Positions 1-8,264 of a stretch of DNA of 33,504 nucleotides are shown here, in pieces. Under the pieces are notes generated by a model. The model ran no database searches. It was not told the origin of the DNA and was given only the letters and a program-made list of their open reading frames with translations. Every line of letters begins with the position of its first letter. Positions within the stretch are counted from its first letter, which is position 1. The translations under genes were made by a program, and so were the position numbers. Source of the stretch: an uncultured Bacteroidota bacterium (GTDB lineage Bacteria; Bacteroidota; Bacteroidia; Bacteroidales; F082); NCBI GenBank assembly GCA_937901015.1, contig CALCGQ010000057.1:1-33504 (forward strand). The letters run 5' to 3'.

Positions 1-381
1 TCAACATCAACACAACTATGGCCAGTTTGGATGGATAATTCAACTGGTACATATCAAATTTGGACTTCTCCCATTAACTTCACCGATATAGATTATATTG
101 ATAACCAAAATGACTTATCCATAAACCTGTATCCTAACTTCCCAAACCCATTTCGAAGCAGCACAACAATTTCATTTGGAGTAAAGTCTGAATCTAATGT
201 AGTAATTAGTATTATGGATAACTACGGTAATGAAATAACCATAGTTGATGAGAGATATATTCCTGGTAAATATGAGTTGCAAATATCAAGGAAAGAATTA
301 AATCTGGGGCAAGGGGTCTACATAATTAAAATGGAATCTGAGGAAATTATTTTAACCCGAAAGATGCTGTTAATCAACTAA
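1..381 (+). CDS. T9SS-sorted secreted protein, C-terminal fragment (5' end outside window)
   Basis: The reading frame is open from base 1, so this is the 3' end of a longer gene rather than a small gene starting at the ATG at 31. The last ~85 residues form a type IX secretion type A sorting domain: an NLYPNFPNPF motif, alternating beta strands, a GKYELQIS segment, a GVYIIKM strand and a short basic-hydrophobic end (RKMLLIN). In this family the domain directs export across the outer membrane and is then cleaved, often with attachment to A-LPS. The part before it (IWTSPINFTDIDY) is too short to identify. The stop codon overlaps the 3' end of the convergent gene by 12 bases. The sorting-domain call is firm; the function of the mature protein cannot be read here. 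Confidence 0.85.
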   Translation, partial: STSTQLWPVWMDNSTGTYQIWTSPINFTDIDYIDNQNDLSINLYPNFPNPFRSSTTISFGVKSESNVVISIMDNYGNEITIVDERYIPGKYELQISRKELNLGQGVYIIKMESEEIILTRKMLLIN

Positions 382-1692
382 TATCATTGTCTTCATTTCT
401 GACACAACTTCATCACCAATAATCCGATAATAATAAATACCAGGCGATAATACTTTATTGGTAATAATAACCTGATAATGCCCATCTCCTTTTTCCTCAG
501 GAATAAAACTAGCAATTTCATCACCCATTATATTATAAACCATTAGAGAAATTGGACTTAATAATTCAGTTTCAACACACTCAAATTCAATTTTAGTAGA
601 ATTACGAAATGGATTAGGATAGTTCTGATGGATCTTAAACTTACTGTCATAATCAATCTCATCAATACTCACAGGAACTTGAGGCGCAAACTTCAAAAAA
701 GCTCCATTGCTACCCACAGCATAACCATGTAATGAATCTGTAAAGGTTATATCAAAAATTGAATTTAACTCTGGTGTTGCTATCTCCGCCCAGGTATTAC
801 CAGTATCAACCGAGTAAATAAATTTATTCTCATAACCTAAGGGAGCCCATCCTTCTTTATCATTAACGAAGTCAACATCAAATGCAATCCCCTGAATTCC
901 AACCTCATAATATTCCCAGGATACACCTCCGTTATTCGTTTTGGTAAAACCCACTCCAAATCCAAAATCAGGATCACCTCCGGAACCTATAACATTAACA
1001 GAGTCAAATGGATATAGTCCGTGAACTTCATCGGCAGGCGCATCCTCTGGATCTATTGCATACCACTTTTGTCCACCATTTGATGTACGCCATATTACTC
1101 CGGCAATATCAAATATTCCACCTGAAGCATAACCATATTGCTCATCATAGAATTCAATATTCAAAACGGGGAAAAATGCCAATGTGCTCGTGTCGATATC
1201 AGCCTGAATCCAATTTGATCCACCATCAACCGTTGAAACCAACGCATGTGGTGTTCCTCCCATCCATCCAGCTAATGAATCAAGATAGTAAATGGAAGTT
1301 ATAAAAATATTATCCTCATGATATGAACTCGTATCCCAGTTGACACCTCCATCAATTGTTCTTAGAAGCAAAGTTCCATAAGGAAAACTAGAAAAACTAT
1401 GGGAAGCAGCCCAGCCATAATATGAATTCAGAAAGAAAACATCAATAATATTATTGTTTGTAAGGCTTTCCTGAACTTCCCAACTTTGACCTCCATTGTT
1501 GGTATGCAAAATTGTTCCTGAATCACCAACTACCCATCCGGTTAGGCTATCGACGAAGGAAATAGAAATCAAGTTTTTTGTTGTGGGAATCGGCATTAAC
1601 TCCCAGCTTCCCTGAGATAGGACACTGCTATGGATAACTAGCGCCATAAAAACTAAAAATACATGATTATAGGGTCTAAATGCCACCTTCAT
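370..1692 (-). CDS. YCF48/BNR-type beta-propeller protein with T9SS sorting domain
   Basis: A secreted protein of about 440 residues. I place the start at 1692 rather than 1740 because the internal Met (MKVAFRPYNH) is followed by a basic, hydrophobic signal peptide ending at VLSQ, and a TACCTTTG promoter-like box lies at 1719-1726, inside the longer frame. The middle has repeated blades with GW, DGG.NW, NGG.SW and GYA motifs, typical of YCF48/BNR-repeat propellers. The C-terminus carries the T9SS type A sorting domain (QNYPNPF, then GIYYYRI). It is the last gene of the minus-strand cytochrome and porin cluster, 93 bases after the barrel gene, so it may be co-transcribed or have its own promoter. 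A surface role beside the electron conduit (binding, docking or scaffold) is inference from position; such propellers occur in many unrelated Bacteroidota exoproteins. Confidence 0.8.
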   Translation of the reverse strand: MKVAFRPYNHVFLVFMALVIHSSVLSQGSWELMPIPTTKNLISISFVDSLTGWVVGDSGTILHTNNGGQSWEVQESLTNNNIIDVFFLNSYYGWAASHSFSSFPYGTLLLRTIDGGVNWDTSSYHEDNIFITSIYYLDSLAGWMGGTPHALVSTVDGGSNWIQADIDTSTLAFFPVLNIEFYDEQYGYASGGIFDIAGVIWRTSNGGQKWYAIDPEDAPADEVHGLYPFDSVNVIGSGGDPDFGFGVGFTKTNNGGVSWEYYEVGIQGIAFDVDFVNDKEGWAPLGYENKFIYSVDTGNTWAEIATPELNSIFDITFTDSLHGYAVGSNGAFLKFAPQVPVSIDEIDYDSKFKIHQNYPNPFRNSTKIEFECVETELLSPISLMVYNIMGDEIASFIPEEKGDGHYQVIITNKVLSPGIYYYRIIGDEVVSEMKTMILVD

Positions 1693-1718
1693 TGGTTCAA
1701 AGTAATTTATCTTATCAT

Positions 1719-1726
1719 CAAAGGTA
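1719..1726 (-). promoter_or_regulatory. Possible -7 box (TACCTTTG) for the beta-propeller gene
   Basis: On the minus strand TACCTTTG matches the Bacteroidota TAnnTTTG element and ends 26 bases before the chosen start at 1692. A second match (TACTTTTG) lies at 1738-1745. I see no well-spaced TTG -33 element, so confidence is low. Confidence 0.35.
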
Positions 1727-1785
1727 AAAATGTTAAGCAAAAGTACAGGAGTAATTGAGAAAAAGACCTTAAAAATGACTTGTTC

Positions 1786-3390
1786 TTAAAGTCTCTTTAT
1801 CAAATTAAGATAAATTCTGTTGTAGATATTCTCCTTTTCGAATATACCTTCATATGCCATGGAAAGCGACAATTTAGGGATTATTCTCCATGTCAAGTTT
1901 AAATCTCCAACATGCTGAATAAGTGTAGATTCATATACTACAAACGTATAGTCAACGTAACGGTAACTTACTCCGCCATAGAGTTTTCCGGAGATAAGAT
2001 CTTTTGATAAATTCAGACTATATACTTTTCCTGAAAGATAGCTACTTTCCATTGCCGTATAAGATAGAGTTGCAGATGCATCCAATCCCGGAATTCGACT
2101 GTATGATAAATAACCATAGTAATTTGTTGATGGTCTGGGATCATCATGCCGTGCGCGATAGCCAGCTTTAAAACCCAATGAAAGATATTTAATTGGTCGA
2201 TAAGTTACCTGAGCTCTAACACCTTGAATATTTTTATCATCTATTAACTGTTGAACATAGTCTTTATATGTTTCATAATAGATCATATTCGATTGAGATC
2301 TATATGAAACAGATACGGATAATTGCCTGATAGGTCTAAATCTCAACATTAAGTAAAGATTGGTCAGGTTTATATTTGAACTTGCAACACCATTTACTTT
2401 TTGATATAACTCTAATTCTGCAGATCCAAGAAAATATAGGTTTTTTATTAGTGAATTATAATGTTGGATATATACAAATCGCCGATCAGTATTCCAATTA
2501 TTCTCCTGATCTACGAATGCGAATGTGGTTTGTGCATTTCCATTCTTACCTTTATAATCATGACCCAGATATGCACCGTACTGAAATAAATTAAAGTTAT
2601 AACTGTAATAGAGGTAATCTGGTCGCGAACCAACGAAAGCACCTACTGAGATCTGACCAAAGCTCTTTTCTGCCTGAAGACCATCTATTGCACCTACATT
2701 AGATAATTTCGGATTAATTTTCCGACCAAGCCAAATGTTTGTAGTATTATTAGGTTGATATTTCAATGCCAGATTATAAATCTTTAATCCATTAAAAATA
2801 TTATCCTGGATTTCACTCCAGTTCTTATTTGTATGAATAAACGACAAATAGCTTTCTACTGAGAATTTCGAATCTCCAATATTTTTTGCATTCATGGAAA
2901 ATGTATACCTCATTCTTTGAGTGTTTCCGCCATCCGTGTTCGAAAAATTAGAATATGAGGCAACCGATAATCTTCCAGATATTTTTTGTTTGTCTTTTTT
3001 AATATCAGATTCTGTACTGTCTGATTCTGTTTCCAGAAGCTTATCCTCAACAATCACTTCTTTATCAACTATAACCACCGAGGCAACTATAGGAGACTTT
3101 CTTGAAATCGACTTCACATTATCATTCACCTTGAGATTAATTCCTGAAATTGGAGTACAAACACATGACAATGAACTCAGATTACTTACAACTAAAGCTG
3201 GAATAAGCTGCCCGTCTTGTAACATCATAAGTGTATCGCCTACTGCAATTTGTTCTGTTGAATTAAATTTAACATATACATTTTGTGAAGTAATATATGA
3301 AACACTACCGTCAATAACGTCTGATACATCCTGACTTTGAACTCCAATAACCAGACATAGAAATATATATGCAATAGCTATTTTTTTCAT
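1786..3390 (-). CDS. Outer-membrane beta-barrel protein of the multiheme cytochrome cluster (putative conduit porin)
   Basis: 534 residues. Residues 1-20 are a signal peptide ending at QSQ. Residues ~25-95 form a small all-beta domain with a CVC motif (C76, C78). Residues ~105-135 are an acidic/basic linker (ESDSTESDIKKDK), and ~140-534 alternate amphipathic strands rich in Y, F, S and N with short turns, as in an outer-membrane barrel; the last strand ends in IYLNLIKRL. The start ATG shares one base with the TAA of the 25-heme cytochrome gene (TAATG), which indicates translational coupling. In known porin-cytochrome complexes (MtrB, PioB) a barrel sheathes a multiheme cytochrome, and this arrangement suggests an equivalent role. 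I do not recognise the sequence as MtrB or any named family, so the conduit function is inferred from fold and neighbours. Confidence 0.75.
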   Translation of the reverse strand: MKKIAIAYIFLCLVIGVQSQDVSDVIDGSVSYITSQNVYVKFNSTEQIAVGDTLMMLQDGQLIPALVVSNLSSLSCVCTPISGINLKVNDNVKSISRKSPIVASVVIVDKEVIVEDKLLETESDSTESDIKKDKQKISGRLSVASYSNFSNTDGGNTQRMRYTFSMNAKNIGDSKFSVESYLSFIHTNKNWSEIQDNIFNGLKIYNLALKYQPNNTTNIWLGRKINPKLSNVGAIDGLQAEKSFGQISVGAFVGSRPDYLYYSYNFNLFQYGAYLGHDYKGKNGNAQTTFAFVDQENNWNTDRRFVYIQHYNSLIKNLYFLGSAELELYQKVNGVASSNINLTNLYLMLRFRPIRQLSVSVSYRSQSNMIYYETYKDYVQQLIDDKNIQGVRAQVTYRPIKYLSLGFKAGYRARHDDPRPSTNYYGYLSYSRIPGLDASATLSYTAMESSYLSGKVYSLNLSKDLISGKLYGGVSYRYVDYTFVVYESTLIQHVGDLNLTWRIIPKLSLSMAYEGIFEKENIYNRIYLNLIKRL

Positions 3391-5327
3391 TATCTTATGA
3401 TTTTTATGGAGTGTCTAGTTAAGGATTTACTATCACCATCTGGATGACAATCCAAACAAGCTATACTACTATAAACGTAATTAGGTTCATCAGAATGTTC
3501 TGAATCCATATCAGCCTGATTATGTTCATGACAATCAATACAACTAAATAATTCGTAATTACTGGCATTTGTATGACACTCGGTACATGTATTCCATTCA
3601 CCTTGATGCTCTCCACTATAAATTGGAAAATATTGGACATCATGTTCAAAGGTTGAAGGATCCCAAACAAATTCAGTATGACAAGTTAGACAGTCAGTTG
3701 AAAACTGAGCCGAAGCATGTGGTGGATCATTTGTTTGGTTATAATCATCCATATGGCACCCAACGCATGTAATTGGGGTTCCTGTATATTGATCTTCATG
3801 ACAACTATTGCAGTCGATGCTTGTATGTGCTCCAGCTAGTACATAATAATCATTATGGATATCGAAGGATGCAGGCTGCCAACCAGGAGCCGTAGTATGA
3901 CATGTTTCACAATCGGTAGTAAGATTAATAGCAACATGATTAGGGTTTGTACTCTGTTCAAAGTCGAGATTATGACAATCAATGCAAAGACTGGGTGTTT
4001 CAATATAACCGGTTTCATGACAACTAAGGCAATCAGTTGCTGTATGCGCACCGGTTAAAATATAATAATCATCGTGAACATCAAAAGTTGCAGGCTGCCA
4101 ACCAGGAGCTGTAGTATGACATGTTTCACATTCATTTGACAACTCTATTGCCACATGGTTTGGATTTATGGTTTGATTAAATTGGGCAGTATGGCATTCA
4201 AAACAAACTGTTGATGTTCCAACATAACTGCTTGTGTGACAATCAGCACACTCCGTCGTAATATGCGCTCCTGTTAATGGGAATATTGATAAGTTATGAT
4301 TAAAACTTCCTTCCTCAGAGCCTGTTGGATGACATTCCAAACATGCCGGACTACTATATAAATAACCACCGATACCCTGATGCTCATCATCCATATCATT
4401 TTTATTATGTTCGTGGCAGTCGATGCATGTAAATATTGAATAGTTTCCCGGACTTGTATGACAATCCACACAACTTGCCCATTCGCCATTATGTTCACCT
4501 GAATAAATTGGAAATACATTATCATGCTGGGTAAAATCAGCAGGTTTCCAACCAGGATTTGTTGTATGGCATTCTAAACAATCAGTTGATAAATCTGCCT
4601 GTTGGTGATTAGGAGATGTTGTGGTATTATAATCAGCTTGATGACAAGAAATACATTCAGATGAAATATTTGAATAGTCGGTTCCTGTGTGGCAACTAGC
4701 GCAATCATTAATTTTATGCCCAAGAGTCAAAGGGAAAAATCCATGAGAAAAACTTGATCCTACCCAGGAAAAAGCATTCATCTCATGACAATCGGCACAT
4801 TCTGTGGAAAATCCATTTTCAGCATGATTAGGATTTGTTGTGCTTGCATAATCACTTTGATGACAATCAACACATTCAACACCTAAAGGCTCAAATTGTA
4901 ATAATGAAGCCGACTTATGACAATCGTAACAATCGGCAGTAATATGTGCACCAAGTAATGGAAATCTGCCTTGCTGATGAATTTCAGTGATATTAGGTAC
5001 AATCCAAGAATTTGAACTATGGCATCTGGCACAATCGAAACCAACAGTCTGCTGATGCATATCTGTATGACAAGTCATACATTGTGGGTCAGCATCAGAG
5101 AAAACGAGAGTGGAGTGACATGAAGTACACGAAACCTCCGTATGCAATCCTTCAAGATGAAAATTTGTTAAGTCATGATTAAATGTAATCTCATTTCTGT
5201 CAATTTTCCACCCTGATGAATTATGACAATCACTACAGCTGACGTCAAAGTCTTTACCGTGAGGTGAATCTGAAGATTGACTAAAAATAGTTACAAGCAA
5301 TACCAGTATTAATGACAGTCCTCGCAT
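3390..5327 (-). CDS. 25-heme c-type cytochrome (acidic, modular)
   Basis: 645 residues with a short signal peptide (MRGLSLILVLLVTIFSQ) and 25 CXXCH motifs by direct count, about one heme per 26 residues. After four leading hemes the protein is built from three-heme modules. Type A (CXXCH, ~10 residues, CXXCH, ~20 residues with NPNH, CXXCH) occurs five times, at hemes 5-7, 8-10, 14-16, 17-19 and 20-22. Type B (EH.GEW...CIDCHEHN...CLECHP) occurs twice, at hemes 11-13 and 23-25. Conserved F.HD and GAHT/GEH histidines before the motifs are probable distal ligands. Only about 8 lysines are present while D and E abound, so the protein is acidic. The start lies inside the last codons of the 20-heme gene and the stop overlaps the porin start. 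Probable role: periplasmic or outer-membrane electron carrier feeding or filling the barrel. Confidence 0.9.
   Translation of the reverse strand: MRGLSLILVLLVTIFSQSSDSPHGKDFDVSCSDCHNSSGWKIDRNEITFNHDLTNFHLEGLHTEVSCTSCHSTLVFSDADPQCMTCHTDMHQQTVGFDCARCHSSNSWIVPNITEIHQQGRFPLLGAHITADCYDCHKSASLLQFEPLGVECVDCHQSDYASTTNPNHAENGFSTECADCHEMNAFSWVGSSFSHGFFPLTLGHKINDCASCHTGTDYSNISSECISCHQADYNTTTSPNHQQADLSTDCLECHTTNPGWKPADFTQHDNVFPIYSGEHNGEWASCVDCHTSPGNYSIFTCIDCHEHNKNDMDDEHQGIGGYLYSSPACLECHPTGSEEGSFNHNLSIFPLTGAHITTECADCHTSSYVGTSTVCFECHTAQFNQTINPNHVAIELSNECETCHTTAPGWQPATFDVHDDYYILTGAHTATDCLSCHETGYIETPSLCIDCHNLDFEQSTNPNHVAINLTTDCETCHTTAPGWQPASFDIHNDYYVLAGAHTSIDCNSCHEDQYTGTPITCVGCHMDDYNQTNDPPHASAQFSTDCLTCHTEFVWDPSTFEHDVQYFPIYSGEHQGEWNTCTECHTNASNYELFSCIDCHEHNQADMDSEHSDEPNYVYSSIACLDCHPDGDSKSLTRHSIKIIR
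3855..4140. repeat. 219-bp in-frame tandem repeat inside the 25-heme cytochrome gene
   Basis: Near-identical stretches about 219 bases (73 codons) apart, for example around 3871-3910 and 4090-4130, encode successive CETCHTTAPGWQPA modules. This is a recent-looking tandem duplication of one three-heme module, in frame, so copy number could vary between strains. Confidence 0.75.
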
Positions 5328-6916
5328 TTGATTGTATTTAGTTTATATAGTACAAAAGTCTTATTATCTGATAGTTTATTTTTATGGCATTTTGAACAAG
5401 CAAGATTTAAATGCTTGCCATCAAGTGAAAACCTGGTGGTATTATGATCAAACTTTTCAGCTTTCCAGTTATAGAAGTCATGACAGCTGTAGCAATCGGT
5501 TACTCCATTTTTTTCAAATTGGTTATTATGTTTATCTTGGTGACAAACAATACAATCACCTTTCAAACTATTAAACCGCTGTTCATACTCACCCTGCCCC
5601 ACTGGTTTAAAATGACAAGCACGACAACTTTGGTCTTTGTGTTTACCAACTAATTCATATCCCGTTTTTGCGTGATCAAATTCAATATTTGTCCATCTCT
5701 GCTGATTATGGCAACTTTTGCATGATGATTCAGGATAATATTTATCACTAATATAAGTATTATGGATATTATCATGACAATCAGCACATTTAACTCCAAT
5801 TTCTTTAAAGTTCCAACCACTTTCTTTTTTGTGACAAACAAAGCAGGGAGTAGCAATATGAGCTCCAACCAGAGGAAATTGACTTTCCTGATGACGCTCA
5901 ATTGTAAATGATGATCCTACAAACCCCTTAGTTGAATGACAGTCGGAGCAATCCACAACATTACCTTGTGCTACAAACTGTTTTTTGTGATAGTCTTCAT
6001 GACAATCCAAACATCGACTGTGCCTAACAGGATCGGTAAGTTTAGTTTTGTGACATTTTTTACAATCTACAAACTGGTGTTTATCTTCTAGTTTGAACCT
6101 AGCTTTACTATGATCAAAACTTGCCATGCCTTTAATAATATTAAAAGACTGAACCGTATGACATTTAGTACAATTTTGACCAAACTTATTATCGTGTACA
6201 TCCTTATGACAGTTTGTGCATGACTCATGAGGGATATTTGAAAACTCTTGAAACTTGTCACCATTTAACGTTGTAACTTTATGACATTCAGCACAAACTA
6301 CATCCCGGTGCTTACCAAGGAGTTTAAATTTAGTTAGATCATGATTAAATGAGCTCGCTGGTTTAAAGGCCTTAAAATCGTGGCAACTACTACAATCGCT
6401 GGAAAGTGTTTTTTGATGATAGTCATCATGACATGAAGTACAATTTGTGTTTAGCCCTAGATAAGTATATTCTTTCTTTTTAATCTCCCCATTGGAGATA
6501 AAATCCTTTTTATGACACTTAATACAATCCAGTGAACTGTGAGCACCAGACAGTTTATATCCAGTTTGATTATGATCAAACTTGTTTTTGTCAAATCGAA
6601 TCATTTCGAACTTCTTACCATGATGATCGCTATGACAAATTATACATTCCTTTCCTGAAATCTCTTTCGACGAATGATAACCTTGTTTATTCTTGATTCT
6701 ATCATTAAGAAGGCTATGGCATGCCAAACACTTTTCATTGGAGACCTTTTGACCCAATGTATGGCAATCAGTGCAATGCGACATTCCTTCAAGATGAGAA
6801 TGTGGCTGTGCCAAGTCTCCTGGTGATATCTGTGAAAACACCTGAATTGGGTTTGAGCATAGGAATAATATCACAAAGACAAATATGCTCTTATGAAAAT
6901 TATTAAAGCTTCTCAT
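5309..6916 (-). CDS. 20-heme c-type cytochrome (lysine-rich)
   Basis: 535 residues with a signal peptide (hydrophobic ~10-25, ending at VFSQ) and 20 CXXCH motifs by direct count. Many are preceded by F.HD/F.HN.T.F.L.GKH, the pattern of paired-CXXCH cytochrome c7/c3-like repeats in which the GKH or GAH histidine is a likely distal ligand. The protein is very rich in lysine (about 60) and so strongly basic, opposite to its acidic neighbour. It ends exactly at a heme motif (CEDCH, then stop), so the final residue is the proximal heme ligand, and those codons overlap the start of the next gene by 19 bases. It lies 16 bases after the oxidoreductase gene. Probable role: periplasmic multiheme wire taking electrons from the inner-membrane module. 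Direction of flow and substrate are not shown by the sequence. Confidence 0.9.
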   Translation of the reverse strand: MRSFNNFHKSIFVFVILFLCSNPIQVFSQISPGDLAQPHSHLEGMSHCTDCHTLGQKVSNEKCLACHSLLNDRIKNKQGYHSSKEISGKECIICHSDHHGKKFEMIRFDKNKFDHNQTGYKLSGAHSSLDCIKCHKKDFISNGEIKKKEYTYLGLNTNCTSCHDDYHQKTLSSDCSSCHDFKAFKPASSFNHDLTKFKLLGKHRDVVCAECHKVTTLNGDKFQEFSNIPHESCTNCHKDVHDNKFGQNCTKCHTVQSFNIIKGMASFDHSKARFKLEDKHQFVDCKKCHKTKLTDPVRHSRCLDCHEDYHKKQFVAQGNVVDCSDCHSTKGFVGSSFTIERHQESQFPLVGAHIATPCFVCHKKESGWNFKEIGVKCADCHDNIHNTYISDKYYPESSCKSCHNQQRWTNIEFDHAKTGYELVGKHKDQSCRACHFKPVGQGEYEQRFNSLKGDCIVCHQDKHNNQFEKNGVTDCYSCHDFYNWKAEKFDHNTTRFSLDGKHLNLACSKCHKNKLSDNKTFVLYKLNTIKCEDCH

Positions 6917-6932
6917 TCTATCTACTAATATG

Positions 6933-8264
6933 TTAATGGCTTAAAATTGGATCTCCAAACTTTTTAGTTATTTCCAATCCTATCTTTTTCAAAAACTGAG
7001 TTGGTAATTCACCTCCAATAAAGATATAAACTAAGTCGTTTTCAACTCTAACTTTCTCCCCGGTGTTGGGTAATTCAAAAACAACTTCTTTTTCTAATAT
7101 CTCAATGGGCTTATTATTAGAACGGCTAATAATTCGATTTTGTTTCAATGCATCAAGTATTTTTTCTCTGTTCTTGACTTTTGCTGCACTAAATCCATCA
7201 TCTCTATAAACAAGAGATACATTATTATTCTCCGATAACATTAGTGCAGATTCTATTCCGGCATCACCACCTCCAACCACAATAATGTTCTTATTATTAA
7301 TATTTTCTGGTTCAATTAATCGGTAAGCTACTTTCTCTGAAACTTCACCTGGAATATTAAGTTTTCGAGGTGTTCCTCTTCTTCCAATTGCCAATAGCAC
7401 ATTTGCCGATGTAATTACTTTTCCACTTAGCAGGCTTACTTTAAACCCATTACCTTCCTTCTCAATATTTTCAACCTTTGATTTTTCCTGAACTGTCAAC
7501 TCATTTTTTTGGAGTGCATCATTCCAGATATCCAATAATTCCTTTTTGCTGGTTTCTGTTAATTTAACTTTTCCATACAATGGTAAATTCATTGCAGAGG
7601 TCATAACAATTTTCTGACGAGGGAAGGTTGAAACTGTTCCTCCAAGTGTATCTTGTTCCAGGATTAAAGCATTCATATTATTTTTCTTTGCCATCAAAGC
7701 ACCTGATATTCCAGCAGGTCCTGATCCTACAATAACTAAATCGTAATCTGCATTACTATTCTTTTTACGCTTTTTTGCAATATTTTCAACAGCTTGTTTT
7801 CCTTGCTCAACTGCATTTTTTATAAGTCCCATTCCGCCGAGTTCTCCTGCAATGTATATGCCGGGGATATTAGTTTCAAAGTCCTGATTTACATGTGGTA
7901 ACTCAACACCTCTCTTTTCAGTGCCAATACACAGAGTAATGGCTTCTGTGGGACAAGCGTGAAAACAAGCACCATGCCCAATGCATTGTGATGCATTTAT
8001 GGTTGTGGCTTTCCCATTGTTAATTCCAAGAATATCTTTCTCGGGACAAGCTGCAATACAAGCACCTGTTTGAATACAGTCATTTATATCAATTACAGGA
8101 TGAAGAGAAACAGGCTCATATAATCCCTCAAGTTTAGCTTTTTTTATTTTTTCACCAACAATCTTAGACGCTTTTGTTTTGCGTCGCATATATATAATTA
8201 CAACACCAAGGGTGAAAATGATAACAATAGAATAAGTTATTATTTGTTCAATTAATAGTTCCAT
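6933..8264 (-). CDS. Membrane-anchored Fe-S / FAD / NAD(P) oxidoreductase (permuted thioredoxin-reductase-like)
   Basis: 443 residues. One N-terminal membrane helix (~8-26) is followed by basic residues. Residues 63-104 hold two ferredoxin-like motifs, each of the form C-x5-C-x3-CP (C63, C69, C73; C94, C100, C104), lacking the usual second cysteine (T and H instead). Residues ~129-162 carry the NIPGIYIAGELGGMG segment, normally the C-terminal FAD motif of thioredoxin-reductase-like enzymes. Then come the FAD Rossmann motif GSGPAG (180-185) and the NAD(P) motif GGGDAG (331-336). No redox-active CxxC is present, so it is not a true thioredoxin reductase. It abuts the b-type cytochrome gene (TAAATG) and precedes the 20-heme gene by 16 bases. 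Probable role: electron exchange between NAD(P)H or ferredoxin and the membrane cytochrome b. Partner and direction are inference. Confidence 0.82.
   Translation of the reverse strand: MELLIEQIITYSIVIIFTLGVVIIYMRRKTKASKIVGEKIKKAKLEGLYEPVSLHPVIDINDCIQTGACIAACPEKDILGINNGKATTINASQCIGHGACFHACPTEAITLCIGTEKRGVELPHVNQDFETNIPGIYIAGELGGMGLIKNAVEQGKQAVENIAKKRKKNSNADYDLVIVGSGPAGISGALMAKKNNMNALILEQDTLGGTVSTFPRQKIVMTSAMNLPLYGKVKLTETSKKELLDIWNDALQKNELTVQEKSKVENIEKEGNGFKVSLLSGKVITSANVLLAIGRRGTPRKLNIPGEVSEKVAYRLIEPENINNKNIIVVGGGDAGIESALMLSENNNVSLVYRDDGFSAAKVKNREKILDALKQNRIISRSNNKPIEILEKEVVFELPNTGEKVRVENDLVYIFIGGELPTQFLKKIGLEITKKFGDPILSH

Noticed and set aside
3836-4140. Short regular repeats that could suggest a CRISPR or satellite array
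   Set aside because: The period is 73 codons, in frame, and encodes repeated heme modules; there are no unique spacers of CRISPR length.
5309-5327. A frameshift splitting one 45-heme protein into two
   Set aside because: The downstream frame has its own start and a clear signal peptide before its first heme motif, so two separate exported proteins are the simpler reading.
6933-8264. Thioredoxin reductase
   Set aside because: The redox-active CxxC of thioredoxin reductase is absent, and the Fe-S domain and membrane anchor point to a different electron-transfer role.
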